Positions 36,136-47,696 are shown, counted from the stretch's first letter. The stretch is DNA of 64,000 nucleotides from Neurospora crassa OR74A (GCF_000182925.2 NC_026503.1:2604001-2668000); one strand, 5' to 3'. The notes: generated from the letters alone by a model not told the origin. Translations and numbers: made by a program.

Positions 36136-37106
36136 ATGCGCCCTCTTACAGAAACGGAGCAGAAGACCGTCTTCGAGAAGGTCAGTTTCAGTGCCGAAAC
36201 AATGTCATATTCAAACAAGGATGAACAACAGCTGACTGATTGCTTTGGCACCCTAAAGCTTGCAAACTACTGCACCGATCTCAAGAGTCTTATCGCTCCT
36301 CTCGATGATGGCGACAGATACGTTTTCCGTCTGAACCACTCTCGCGTACGTCCTGCCTCTCTCGCCTCCCTCGCTTCCTCTCGACCTTGCTCGATACACC
36401 GTCTCTTCCCTTTTGGCTGTGCGCCACCGAGGACAACGACAGCCGTTGCGACGGCGATGACAGCCACCACACCACCACCAACCAGAATAAGGGCCAGATA
36501 AACTGACAAAGATGATGATATACAGGTTTACTACGTCCGTCTCTCCGTTGCCAACCTCGCCACCAGTGTCAGCCGCGATGCCCTCCTCAGCCTGGGTACC
36601 TGCCTTGGAAAGATGACCAAGACGGGAAAGTTCAGACTTCACATCACTGCCCGTACGTTCCATGTCCAATGCCGAATCCTTATGCGGTTACTGAAACAGT
36701 TGGAATGTATGTGAAAGCTAACAACCTGATTACCAACCTTATAGTTCCTATCCTCTCGGAGCACGCCCGTCATAAGATCTGGGTCAAGGACAACGGTGCC
36801 CAGCCCTTCCTCTACGGCTCGAACGGTATACCTCTCCATCTCCTGGTTCTCTGTCCTACTAGCCTCATGAAAACTAACGGGCATTTGAAAACAGTCGTCA
36901 AGGCCCACGTCGGCCGTTGGTCCGAGGACTGCCCCGAGCACTCCGGTGTCGTCGTCTACAGCATGGCTGATATCCCCCTTGGCTTCGGTGTCACAGCTCG
37001 TAGCACAACCGAGGCACGCCGCCTTGATCCCACGGGTATCGTTTGCTTCCGTCAATCGGACTGCGGCGAGTACCTCCGTGATGAGGACACCCTCTTTGCT
37101 GGTTAA
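36136..37106 (+). CDS. nip7: NIP7, 60S ribosome biogenesis factor
   Basis: Five exons (36136-36180, 36259-36345, 36526-36652, 36745-36825, 36895-37106) give 183 aa, close to the ~180 of the family. NIP7 is a nucleolar protein needed for pre-rRNA processing and 60S assembly. The N-terminus [15 protein letters not shown] is the family signature, and the C-terminal half is a PUA domain ([44 protein letters not shown]) that binds RNA. All four introns keep frame and three begin GTACGT, GTATAC or GTCAGT. Four introns in 183 codons is a high density for this organism. Confidence 0.93.
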
Positions 37107-37530
37107 AGTGTCGGTCCGAGTAAGAAAGAGGGAAGGAATTAACGAAGGCTTGGAAAAGAGAAGGTCATATGAACTTTTTTTTTGCTTTAGGGAAGTACCA
37201 TAAAGGCGTCCTGGCGTTTACAACACACACATACACTTTTGGTCAGAATCAGATACCTCCAGCATTTTTATCTGGGCAGATATAATTTGATCTTTTTTCT
37301 CGTCGAGCAATGGGGCAGGACCGAGACATACCTACATCCTTTATTAGGAAGTGTGATGGGATCCTCTCGACCTCGTTGTTTTTATACCTGTGGAAGCCAT
37401 TGTTCGTCCAGATCCCGACTTACGCAACACTCAAATTGTATCTGTTTACGTCGTTTTCAACACGTAATTTCAAGGTACGAACCCCGTCCATGTTTTTGTA
37501 TAATCGCACTTTTTCTACCAAGCCATACCT
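37107..37530. terminator. Convergent 3' region, nip7 / pro-4
   Basis: About 0.4 kb between converging stop codons, holding both 3' UTRs. A short T run (37171-37180) and A/T-rich stretches near 37280-37310 are the only features. No gene seen. Confidence 0.5.
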
Positions 37531-39214
37531 TCAAGCCCGATGTCCCCCAACAGGACTAGCCGGCCTACTCACCGTATTGTAAAAGCTCACACTCTCCCTC
37601 TGCGCCACATACTCGCTATCCGCATACCCCAACAGCTGCCCAATCTCCACGCTCTGATGTCCCTTAATCCTTGCAATCTCGGCGCTCGCGTAGTTGGTCA
37701 GGCACCGGCCCACCTCGACCGCTTCACCCTCCCACATCTTGCCATCCGGACCGGGCGTAGACCGGCGCTTGTCAACGACGCACAGGCGCACAGCCTCTTG
37801 CTGAGCAAAGAAACCCTCGACGTCCACTACGCCGACGGGAAGCAGCCCAGCTTTGCCGAGGAGAGCCTTGTACGCGCCCTGGTCGATGTACAAAGTGCCA
37901 TGCGGACGCAGGCCGTGCAGGATCCAGAAGTAGCGGTCGCGGACGGGCGAGGGCGAGGGCAGGAAGCGCGTGTGAAGCGGGATCTGGCTGCGGTCGATGA
38001 CGGCTGGGGCCTGCTCGGAGCTTGGGTTGACAGCCACGGCTGGGGTGGATGTGCCAGTGACGGAGTCGGAATTGTTGGTGAGCGAGGCGAGAGACGCTGT
38101 GGACGGGTGGTTGATCTGCGTGGTAAGGGAGGCCGGGGAACGGCTGCCTTGGATATGCCTGACGATCTTGTGAATGTTGCCAGGGTTGGAAGAGCGAGTG
38201 ATCACGGTGGTGACGCCGGCGGAAGTGGCAAGGCGGGCGGCTACGATCTTGGTGGACATGCCGCCTGTGCCGAGCGATGAGCCGGCTTGAGAGACTGGAA
38301 AGTGGAGGCACATGGTTAGGATGCTGTTTGAGACCCTGTGCTACAGGAATAGAATGGAGCTTCTTACCATCGGCAACAAGAGCACCGATATCTTCCACAA
38401 CCTCGATTGGCTGGGCGTCAGGGTTGGTTCTGGGGTTCTTGTCATAGAGACAGTCGACGTCGGTCATGAGGAAGAGGAGATCGGCGTGGACCATGGCGGC
38501 GGTGATGGCTGACAGAGTATCGTTGTCACCAAACTTGATTTCAGATACGGCCAGCGTATCGTTCTCGTTGACGATGGGGATCACGCCCATATCGAGCAGC
38601 TCATGAATAGTGTTTTGCGCATTGAGATATCGTGATCGCTGAAGGGAAAGTCAGCGGAAAGTCGTTCATCATTCAGGTGGTGTGATCCCCACTCACATCG
38701 GAAATATCGCTCCTGGTGAGCAAGATCTGGGCGATGGGCTGTCTGAGATGGTTGAACAAGCTGTCCCACAGACTCATTAGGCGACACTGTCCGATAGCTG
38801 CCAAGGCCTGTTATGGTGTAAGCCAAATTATCCTTCTTGTCGTGTAACTAGGAGGACTTGCCTGCAACTTTGAGATGTGTTTTGGTCTCCTCTCAACGTC
38901 CATTCTTTGGAGGCCAACTCCGATGGCGCCGGATGAGACAATGATGACTTTGTGCCCATCTTTACGTAGCTTGACCGCTGTCTCGACTATTAGGGTGAGA
39001 TTGGATAGAAGGGGCTCATGTGTTTTTTCGTCCACAATGGAACTGGTTCCTGGGGGAGTGAGTGTTAGCCCAGTGAGCCGTGGCTAATGAGATCCAGCGT
39101 GTAATATTGTCGTTTCACATGAACATAGAGCATTTCATGCTATTTCGAGGAAAACTTTGGGGGTTTTCCCTCACCGAGTTTGATGACCACTCCAAGGGAA
39201 CGAGGGCTCTTCAT
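37531..39214 (-). CDS. pro-4: Glutamate 5-kinase (proline biosynthesis)
   Basis: Five exons (39214-39175, 39049-38862, 38807-38697, 38638-38368, 38294-37531) give 457 aa. The enzyme phosphorylates L-glutamate to glutamyl 5-phosphate, the first step to proline, in the cytosol. Conserved parts: VVIKLGTSSIV at the N-terminus, [13 protein letters not shown], the substrate loop ([10 protein letters not shown]), [19 protein letters not shown], and GTGGMSTKI; a C-terminal PUA domain begins near residue 330 and ends at [17 protein letters not shown]. The second intron (38861-38808) uses a GC donor, CAG|GCAAGT, which is needed to give the conserved [17 protein letters not shown]. The last 14 residues after FYN could instead be intron sequence, as GTGAGT occurs there. 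The name pro-4 is from memory of N. crassa proline mutants. Confidence 0.9.
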
Positions 39215-40143
39215 AGCTATAATGTTAAAGAAAGCGTTAACACACAGCTCTTGCAGATAAGCGCCTCAAAACAGTAGACTGAGACCGCTCTCGAGGATGA
39301 TGGGTGAGTGAGATCAAATAACAGAGTGTGGTTCTGCACTTACACACATGGTGATGTTGCGTCTCGGGCTCCATCTTTATCAAGTATTCAGACTGCAGCT
39401 GGCCTGTATGCGCGTGATTTCACTCAACCCCAGCTTGGCCGATCAACAACTGAACCGTTTCTCGATGTGGAATTGATCCCTTCAATGTGCATTCGGTACG
39501 GACATGATTCCCTTGGGTGCTCCTGGAAACTGGAGTCACAGTGGGTGCCGCGACTTTGGCAAAGTGGACCGAGTCGTTGTTGACCGCGCCAACGAACGGC
39601 CGACATCGGGGCACAAAGACGGGAACGTGAGGACAGGAAAAAAAAAACGGGGCCATCCCACGGTCACCGCCCAAGACCAGTTTCAGGGCATTGTCACAGG
39701 GCATTTTCGGCGCGCTTTTAGGGACAGACCGCTCCGGGCTTACCGGCCTTGTTGTCTCCGACAGGGCGTGAGATGTCGGCTTTTGCGCGCTAGGTGACCT
39801 AGTGCGGTGCCCGTAAAGCAAGTCCCGAACTCCCGGTTCCGTCCCGATGGGAAACTTCCCTTAGCTACTACCCACCTTCCGTCTATGTACACTATTCACT
39901 GGGCGTCCGGGTACCTCTAGTGACGACATGCCAGGTGCAGCTGGGCTGTTTTCCGTAGTGGTGTCTCCACTGTAAATTTTAGGTCCCAGACCTCCCCGTC
40001 AAGGTGCCCATCTCATCTCATAAACACGATCCGATTCGATTGCAGATCAACGATTGGGAACCCCCACCTTCGACGATAACCTCCAGCTCAATCTTGGAGC
40101 AAACACAACGTCCGAACCGACAACCACACCATACCTGCTCACC
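39215..40143. promoter_or_regulatory. Divergent intergenic region, pro-4 / atp23
   Basis: About 0.9 kb between the two start codons, expected to hold both promoters. I see no gene and no site I can name; an A-run at 39640-39648 is the only simple sequence. Confidence 0.5.
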
Positions 40144-41109
40144 ATGTCACCAGCGCCCACCACTAGCGCCGGCCCCGCGTCCTCGGGCATTCCTCCCTCC
40201 TCCCTCCCCACATCCACCGTCACCGAGGACGATACGAAACCCTCCTCCTCCTCCTCGAAAGCCAACGATCTCCTTCCTCGCTACCTCACGAACGACCCCT
40301 CCCGCACTGGCTACGACCCCTCCATCCAATGGTGGATGAACTACTTCAAGATTCTCACCGGCCAAATCACGCCCGAGGGCGTCGAGCACTACCGTGAAGA
40401 CCGGTACAAGGCCAACGAGGCGCGCGACTGCGCGCGGTGCGAGGCCGACCGCGACTGGCTGTTTCAGAACTCGCCGGTGATCCGGTTCCTGCGTGAGAAG
40501 GTGGCCAACCTAAACGGTGTCTTGGATGAGACCAATGTCGTGTGTCGCCGGTGTCCTAGCAGGATTGTGGTGATTCCCGGAAACAAGGAGAAGGGAGAGG
40601 AGGATAGGATAGAGGTTGCCAGACAGGGTGGTGGGTTTAGTCCTGATCATGGCATCCTGTTGTGCGCCAATGAGATGCGCAACCGAGGACACTTGGAGGA
40701 TACGCTGGCGCATGAGATGGTGCATGCTTGGGATCATCTGAGGTGGAAGGTGGATTGGTTCGGGGAGAAGAGTTTGAGGCACGCTGCTTGCACTGAGGTG
40801 AGTTCCCTCTCCTTTTCCTGTTCCGTCTGTTTCGTTTCGAGCTGGAAGGACAGTTGCTAATCTTTGGGATGTTCTGAGCAGATCCGAGCATCAATGCTTA
40901 GCGGCGAGTGCAGATGGACACGCGAGTCTATTGTCCGAGGCAATTGGACGCTTACCCAACAATTTCAGAACTGCGTTCGTATGCGAGCCATCCAGTCGGT
41001 TATGGCACGACCGACGTGCAAGGACGATGTACATGCAACAAAGGTGGTCAACGAGGTGTGGGACTCGTGCTTTTCGGACAAGAGGCCGTTTGAGGAGATT
41101 TATAGGTGA
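40144..41109 (+). CDS. atp23: ATP23, mitochondrial metalloprotease and ATP synthase assembly factor
   Basis: Two exons (40144-40797, 40882-41109) around an 84-nt intron give 293 aa. ATP23 sits in the intermembrane space at the inner membrane, removes the presequence of yeast mitochondrially encoded ATP6 and helps assemble the Fo ring. The zinc-protease motif HEMVH is at residues 190-194 ([11 protein letters not shown]), and the family-typical ring of Cys residues is present ([27 protein letters not shown] then EIRA across the splice; SGECRW; NCV; PTCKDD; DSCF), which form disulfides after MIA40 import. The start at 40144 is the first ATG in frame. The first 40 residues are Ser/Pro/Thr-rich and probably disordered. 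Confidence 0.95.
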
Positions 41110-41611
41110 TCTCGGGCCTGTATCGCGGATGCAGAGGGCGTTTTATACCATGTACTCCTGCTGTTTTTGTGATGAACGTTTCTTGACATGTACAATCAAT
41201 GATACCACTTCAACTTGAGATTCCAGCTCTGATCTTGTGGCGCTGATATATACACTGGTCACACATGTGATACATAAACTAAAGTCAATGTCCAGTCCAT
41301 TGCTCGCTAAATGCCGGAACGTAGTTACGTATATGCACAGATAATGAACTCACAAGCCTCCTCCCCTTGACAATACGGGGATCCTGATCCTAGCCCTCTT
41401 CCTCTCGCTCAAACGCCCAAGAACGCCCGTATTACAACATGAACAAGAAAAGAAAGGAAAAGAAAAAAAAGGAAAAAAAAAAAGAAGAAAAAAAACAAGA
41501 AAAAAACAAGAAAAACAAGCTAACAATGCAAGTAGGCTCCACGCTTCCGCAGTGCTCGAAGAAAGTTCGACGGATATCAGACAAAGTAAAAGCAAAGCCA
41601 AGAGACACCCC
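41110..41611. terminator. Convergent 3' region, atp23 / Aurora kinase
   Basis: About 0.5 kb between converging stop codons. It contains an A-rich purine tract (about 41450-41520, mostly A with scattered G) next to the Aurora 3' end, which reads as a T/C-rich tract in the sense of that gene. No gene seen. Confidence 0.5.
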
Positions 41612-43084
41612 TCAGTTGCCCATCTTACTTGCCATTTTCTCCCGGTTCGCAGCTCTTTCTCCCTTGACGCAGTGCTTCAAGATCCAAGGGTGGTTCTCCA
41701 CCTCCTCCAAAGGAAGACGCTTCTCAGGGTCGAGTACCAGCAACTGGATAATGGGTTAGCATTGAAAGACCATCCTTATGGGAAACAATGACTTCTTACC
41801 TTCTTGATCAGATCCTTTGCCTCCTTGCTGACCCACTCGGGAATGGTCATATCCGCCCTCGCAATCCTCTTCTGTGTCATGATCGGCGTATCCTCAAACG
41901 GCGCCTCGCCGACCAAAAACTCATACGTCAACACGCCCAAGCTCCACAAGTCCACTTTCTCATTGTACCAGTTATCCTTGGATCCGCTCCGGATCATCTC
42001 TGGCGGCAGGTAATCCAGGGTTCCGCAGAGCGTCTGCCTCCGGTTGTTGGGCGCGTGCACGCTCCAGCCGAAATCCGATATCTTGATTTCCCCGTGAATG
42101 CCCACTAGAATGTTCTCCGGTTTGATGTCGCGGTGGATGACGTGCTTGCGGTGCAAGTATTTGAGGGCGGATGCCATTTGCGCAACATACTGCGCTGCTT
42201 TCCATTCGGGGAAACGGTTTTCCTTGCGCAGGTGCTTGTACAGCTCGCCCTTGCCGGCGTACTCGAGAATCAAAAAGATGCGCTTGCTGTCATGGAAGTG
42301 TCCGTACAACTTCAAGATATTGGGGTGTCGTAGGTTGGATTGAATTTCGATCTCGCGACGCACTTGCTTCTCGACTCCAGTGCCGTGTTGCAATTCCGAC
42401 TTGTAGAGCACCTTGAGGGCACAGATGAAACCAGAGCTGCGCTCCCGCGCGAGGTATACGCGGCCGAATTTGCCTTTGCCAAGCGGCCGACCGATTTCAA
42501 ACATGCCAAGGTGGAATTGTTTAGGGGATATCGACTGTTCGTAGCCGGCGCTAGAGGATGACTCGGATGTAGATGTACCTGTCGAAGACACGCTAGCGGA
42601 GGCCATTGGCTGCGAGAGTTCGTCGTGATCATCGTCGTCGACTCTACGAATGCCGGCGTATGTTGTGGACTTGTGAGCGGCGGATGAAACAATGGTCGAA
42701 GATTTCGTGGCAACGGGAACGGTTCTCTGTGGTTTTCGTGGTGAGGGAGGTTCGCTAGAGATGATGGGCGGATTCTTCCTTTGCGCGATCTGCGAAGGAA
42801 CAAGGAACGGAGGTGCTTACTACGGTATTGCCGCTTTGCGATTGAAGGGCTACTTTGAAGAGATTCGGCCTGCCGGGGGCGCTCGTGTGTTGGACTTGAC
42901 TGGGACCTGCCTACGATCGCGCAAATCAGTCAGAGAGGCTATCACGCAAACAATGTTGTATAAATCATACCTTTGACTTGAGCTCTCTCGCCTTTTGCTG
43001 AAGTCGAGCGCCATCGCTTGGATCGTTGTTTTCGTCATGTATCGACATGCGCCCGAAGCGTGACTCCATTGGTTGGCCCGCCAT
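41612..43084 (-). CDS. Aurora-family serine/threonine kinase (Ipl1/Ark1)
   Basis: Aurora kinases run chromosome bi-orientation and cytokinesis within the chromosomal passenger complex. Certain exons are 43084-42971 (N-terminus [14 protein letters not shown]), 42789-41800 (kinase body) and 41743-41612. The catalytic elements are complete: GKGKFGRVY glycine loop, ALKVLYK lysine, HRDIKPEN loop, DFGWS, and the Aurora activation loop [16 protein letters not shown] with the phosphorylatable Thr. The C-terminus has [12 protein letters not shown] and ends MASKMGN. Without a middle exon it is 411 aa. Splicing at the N-terminus is ambiguous: either one 181-nt intron (42970-42790), or a 60-nt intron with a good CTGAC branch plus a small exon (42910-42821) and a second, very short intron. 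The 5' region before the kinase domain is disordered and Ser/Thr/Pro-rich. Confidence 0.93.
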
Positions 43085-44034
43085 CTTGGGCACGACGATT
43101 TCTAGGATCGCGAATGAGAAACAGTCGCCAGGAAGTCTAGGTGGGATGTTGCATAGATGATGGGAAACTAGCGGGCGGGCGCAAAGCAATACACTCGATT
43201 CCTAGGGCGTCGTGTTGAAAGCGCAGGCCACTTCAGTATTTATTGGTTGAAGTTGGTTGTCAAGCAAGGTTGGTTTTACACAAGGCCAGCGAAGTTGATG
43301 CTGATTGGAGTTGAAACGACACTTCCCAGATGGTGGGCCAGGATTGGGGCTTTATTTACCGGGGCTCAGTTCCGTTGCCTAGCAACAGTCATTGTCTTCC
43401 ACTTGTCTGGCTGCGCCGAACCTTCCCTCCTGGGCTCCCTGATCAAACAACTGAGACCAGCAATGATAGGTGCAGCGGGAAGGTGGGCTGGGCTCAGCAG
43501 CGTCCAGAGGATTACAGGAGACACGCCCTTGGACTTAACAACCGGGAGAGACCTGACTCGGTGGTAATTGACACGGCAATGAATATGACTGTGAGGATCT
43601 CATTTGTCTGATATCTTTTGTTTTTCTCAGATTTGGCAGAAGCACCTTTGATGGCAGATGTCGTCGCAGCGACGGGATTAACCCGACATCCAAGCAACGG
43701 AATCAAGCCCTGCCGCCCCTGCAGGTGCGCGCTAACATCGGAGCTGGATGGGGGGAGGGCCCCGCTAAACCCCGCTAGATCTCCAAGCTGCTCTGAGCCT
43801 CTGACAGTTTTCATTTACTATCTGGACATGGCAAAACTATCGGCCTTCTTCGCACCATCAGCTGCTGGGAATTGTACCAAGCTTGACGTTTGACCTCAAA
43901 TAACGGTCTGACCTCTTACATTTCCACAAGCACAGCAACAACTGGGCGTCAAATACCTCGAAACGCCCTCGCCCGTACACAACAGTGACCGAATCCCTTA
44001 CCCGACGACGACGACGAGGACGACGACGCCCACC
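43085..44034. promoter_or_regulatory. Divergent intergenic region, Aurora kinase / tip41
   Basis: About 0.95 kb between two start codons, holding both promoters. Beyond the ACG repeat just before tip41 I see nothing distinct. Confidence 0.5.
44003..44028. repeat. ACG trinucleotide repeat in the tip41 leader
   Basis: About eight imperfect CGA/ACG units lie immediately before the tip41 start codon at 44035, so they are in its 5' UTR. Confidence 0.85.
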
Positions 44035-45080
44035 ATGACGTCCGTCAAAATCAACCACATATCATCGCTCAATGAGCCGTACCCCTCCCCTTCGGCCCTC
44101 GAAGCCGCCACCACAATGCACGTTCAAGGCGCCTTCGTTGTTGCTACGCGTAAGCTGCCCATCCTCAAATCAGGTCCCATCGACGCCATGTCGGAGCGGC
44201 TAGGAATTCCAATTCCCGAGATGATCTTCGGTGATAACCTGGTCTCGATCACGCACCGGCCAACGGGCTGGTCGATCGAGTTCAATGCCGAGGACGCGCT
44301 CGAGCGCGTGGACAAAACGGGCGAAAAGATGCTGCAGGTGGCGTACGCGGGCGAGTGGAGCTCGAGCCGCGAGAAGACGAGCGCGGGCATCAGCGAGGTG
44401 GTCAAGCCGTTTGATTGGAGTTATACAACGGACTATTGTGGGACGGAGAGGCCCGGCTCAACCGGAGGGGCTGAAGGGAAAGAAACAAAGTTGCATGGGG
44501 ACGAGAACACACCGGATATACCTATTGAGCTCCTGAAACGGCGAGACCCGATCCTCTTCGCGGACGAGGTGGTCCTTTACGAAAGCGAGCTAGATGACAA
44601 CGGGTGCAGTATCGTCAGCGTGAAGCTGCGGGTAATGGAGCACCGCATGTTGCTGCTGTGCCGGATGTTTATGCGGTTGGATAACGTGCTGGTGCGGGTG
44701 CGGGATACGAGGGTGTATGTGGATTTTGACAAGGAGGAGGTAATTAGAGAGTATACGGAAAGGGAGGATAAGTTTGAGAATGTGAAGACGGTAAGTTCTT
44801 TTGGGAGAAAGGAGACAGGATTGCGAAGGAATAGGTTAGCTGACGACTTGTTGGCTCTGCGAAACAGAAACTCTTCATGCAAGGCCTCAAACTGGATCAG
44901 GTCACCATCGCACTTCGTGATGCCAACCAGGTAGCGCCTCTGCTGCCGCTTATCAAGCAGGGAGTTGAGAGCGTTATCCTAGGTCCGGGTGTGGCTACGA
45001 AGACGACGACAACAACACGGTTCCCAGGGCAAACGCAATCGACACCACAGACTCAGTTTGTCCGTCCGCCGCCGAGATAG
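44035..45080 (+). CDS. tip41: TIP41-family TOR-pathway protein
   Basis: Two exons (44035-44790, 44868-45080) around a 77-nt intron give 322 aa. TIP41 in yeast binds TAP42 and PP2A-type phosphatases and counters TOR signalling. The family core is clear: PIDAMSERLGIPIPEMIFGDN, IEFNAEDALERVD, WSSSREKTS, VKPFDWSYTTDYCGT, then DEVVLYESELDDNGCS, VKLRVMEHRMLLLCRMFMR and VRVRDTRVYVDF. After the splice KLFMQGLKLDQVTIALRDA follows as in relatives. The C-terminal tail (Thr/Gln/Pro-rich, ending VRPPPR) is specific. It acts in the cytosol and nucleus. Confidence 0.93.
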
Positions 45081-45530
45081 GGGCTGAGGACAGATTCTTG
45101 CACGTTTAGAGCATTGTATGCAAGATAATATGGGTTAACCTCTTCATGATTGACGGATCAACGGCATTACAGGCGTTAAGGAGGGTTTGGCTAAGGATAC
45201 ATAGAATCGGGATCATGCGGAGCTGCACCAACAACACCGCTATTAATCGTGGATGTTCTCCCGACCTGATCACCATTTGAAGATGCATATCAAAGCCGGC
45301 CTGTTCAGGTCTTTGGTGATAGTTTTTGGCGACACCTGAGGTGAACAAGACAGCCTTATTTTCAGCCAGTGAATATGCAGAACGCTAGTAATCCAGATAC
45401 CCGTCGACCTTTGAAACACAATACATCATGTCACATACCATTCCGAATTGTGGCTTGTGCTCGAGTTAAAAAACAGACCACCCAGCATGAAAATCCAACT
45501 CCATAACCCAGAAAATGCAACATAACCACA
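45081..45530. terminator. Convergent 3' region, tip41 / uncharacterised gene
   Basis: About 0.45 kb between converging stop codons with no gene or distinct element. Confidence 0.5.
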
Positions 45531-47696
45531 TCACCTAGCATCCGGAATAGGCGAACTCGGCTGCGTAACCTCCTCAAACGACAGCTCCCACTTATCCACC
45601 TCCTTGAACTTCTTCGCCGCCTTCAGCAGCTCTTCACCCAGTCTCTCCGTCATCATTTGCGTCGTTTCCGGCAACTCTTCAGCCTCACCAAGGTCCATTG
45701 CAGAAACTGGTTCCTGGTCATCATCGTCGTCCTCGCCATCCTGCTCCTTATCCCTGTCACCGCCCGAAGCATCAGCACCATCGGCGTTCTCCTTGTCGGA
45801 GCCTGCTCTACCGTACGTTCGCTTTGGCTCCGAAGAGCCGGGTTTGGATTTGGCAGCGGCTTTGCCATTGGTAGTTGTACCATGTGGCGGCTTCATTTTC
45901 TGCTTGTCCTTCTCTTTCAGCTGCTTCTGCTTTGCGGCACTGAGCGCCTTTTCCTTCTTTTTCCTGGCGGCAGCGGTGGCAATGTATGATAGTTCGTCAC
46001 CGTCTGCGGCAGTTTCATCTTCAGAAGAGGAGGAGGAGCCCTCGTCACTAGTGATGTCGTAAGGGTTCTCCTTGTTCCTCCCCTTCTTGTTCTTTCTGTC
46101 GGGTTTTGCGCGATTCCGTCGAGCAGGCAGCAAGCTTGTTAGTGCCTCCGTTGCTAATTTTTCCTCTTCACGCTTCTTGACAGCTCCGGTGGCCTTTTTG
46201 AATGCTGCGGCGGCGACTGCTGAGGCCTTTGCAGTATTTGGGGCTTTGTAGTTTGGTGAGTGTGTGAGTGAGGGTGGTGAGGAAAGTTCAGATGACATGT
46301 CCGCGTCTACGGCCCCCATTGGCCCGGCGCCTAGGCGTGGTAGCAGTTCGGGAGTCTGAAGTCGTTCTGTATAAACAGGTGCTGCTCGCCGGCTGTTGTA
46401 TGACCGGTGCGTCAAGTTGTTGAGTGATGGCCAGGCCACTGGGCTCTCAGCTTCTGAGGAATCGCTTGCGGGTGGTGCGTTGACCGGGTCGTTAGGATCG
46501 ATGGGGGGCCTGGACTGCCTGGGAGGACTGGACGGTATATGGTCTGGAACAGGCGAAAGGGCGGGTGTTGAGAGTGGCGATGAAATGGGGCTGTCGCTTC
46601 CATCTCGCATCTCTATCGACTGGTGAATGACCTCATTTTCTTCCTCTTCTGGTTCAGGAACAGGTTGCTCATGTACCACTGATCTGCCGCGCTTCTTACG
46701 ACCGGAGTGGCTTTCAAGTGACTTGCGTTTCTTCGAGCGCCGAGATGGAGAGCCGGTTTCCATGATTTCTTCATCGTCGTCGACAGGCATCGCTCCACTG
46801 GAGGCCGGAACCGTGACATCGGCACCCAAAGCTGCGCCTGTGAAAGCGCTGGCACCAGACCGTCTCTTCATCATGTCGAGCGGCGTCGACTCGCCATCTG
46901 GACCTGAATCTTCGTCTTCAATAGCCGCTTCTCGATCCACATCCATATGATCTTCCTCATCAGTCATGGGGATGCGTGACACCTGCGAAGTCACGGACAG
47001 GGATCTCTGTCGTCGTCCTTTCTGTGCCGTTCCCAAAATACTGGGCTCGCGTGCTCGTCGCTTGAACAGACCCAGGTTGAGTGTAGACATGACGCTCGGT
47101 GTAGTGGGCCCCCTGCTACTTGGCCTGACGGGCCCGTCGTCTCTGCCTGAGACACTGTTTTGACGTGGACGGTGGCGCTGGAAGAGACCGACATCGAACG
47201 AAGAGGTGTTGGCGGACCGGTAGCCACCGGCATTCAGGGCGGTAATCGTAGGGTCCTCGAGACTATCGTCGAGGTCAAACATATCGTCATCCAGATCCAG
47301 GCCGGAAGTGTCGCCTGTTAATCGCCGGGGCGCTCGCGGGCTCGGTCGGGTGGACTCCTCTCTCTCGCGTCTAGAATAGGAGGTTGCGGCATCGGGATTC
47401 CGGTCGGTGTCGGCAGTACCGGTTGTTGAGGTCATATTGGCCAGCCGGTCCATGGCCTGGTCTCGCCTCTGTTTCGCGTCCTCCAGCTCCTTAGCCTGGT
47501 CGGAATTCATGTGTCGTTGGGCTGCTGCCACGGCGGCGGCGCGCTGCTTAGCGCGTTCCTTTTCTCGATCGCTAACATCGTAGATATCGCTGCTGGGGTC
47601 TGTGGCAGTCGGCTTAGTGACGACGGGTGGTGTGGCGGAGGAGCTGTTCGCTGTAGGCTGCGACGGCACAACCCGTGATTTCCTTGGTCTGGGCAT
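45531..47696 (-). CDS. Uncharacterised acidic, disordered protein, 721 aa
   Basis: A single exon of 721 codons starting at the ATG at 47696. I do not recognise the family. It begins with a basic MPRPRKSRVV motif, followed by an Ala/Arg/Lys/Glu helix (about 40-85) likely to form a coiled coil, then an acidic DLDDDMFDLDD segment. Two short copies of a GLF-x-R motif occur: DVGLFQRHRPRQNS and NLGLFKRRAREPS. The middle is Ser/Pro/Glu-rich with basic clusters (RRSKKRKSLESHSGRKKRGR) that look like nuclear localisation signals. The C-terminal third has long Lys/Glu/Ala runs and a poly-Asp tract, then a compact end (TERLGEELLKAAKKFKEVDKW) that is probably helical. The layout suits a nuclear, chromatin- or kinetochore-type scaffold, but this is inference only. 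Confidence 0.8.
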   Translation of the reverse strand: MPRPRKSRVVPSQPTANSSSATPPVVTKPTATDPSSDIYDVSDREKERAKQRAAAVAAAQRHMNSDQAKELEDAKQRRDQAMDRLANMTSTTGTADTDRNPDAATSYSRREREESTRPSPRAPRRLTGDTSGLDLDDDMFDLDDSLEDPTITALNAGGYRSANTSSFDVGLFQRHRPRQNSVSGRDDGPVRPSSRGPTTPSVMSTLNLGLFKRRAREPSILGTAQKGRRQRSLSVTSQVSRIPMTDEEDHMDVDREAAIEDEDSGPDGESTPLDMMKRRSGASAFTGAALGADVTVPASSGAMPVDDDEEIMETGSPSRRSKKRKSLESHSGRKKRGRSVVHEQPVPEPEEEENEVIHQSIEMRDGSDSPISSPLSTPALSPVPDHIPSSPPRQSRPPIDPNDPVNAPPASDSSEAESPVAWPSLNNLTHRSYNSRRAAPVYTERLQTPELLPRLGAGPMGAVDADMSSELSSPPSLTHSPNYKAPNTAKASAVAAAAFKKATGAVKKREEEKLATEALTSLLPARRNRAKPDRKNKKGRNKENPYDITSDEGSSSSSEDETAADGDELSYIATAAARKKKEKALSAAKQKQLKEKDKQKMKPPHGTTTNGKAAAKSKPGSSEPKRTYGRAGSDKENADGADASGGDRDKEQDGEDDDDDQEPVSAMDLGEAEELPETTQMMTERLGEELLKAAKKFKEVDKWELSFEEVTQPSSPIPDAR

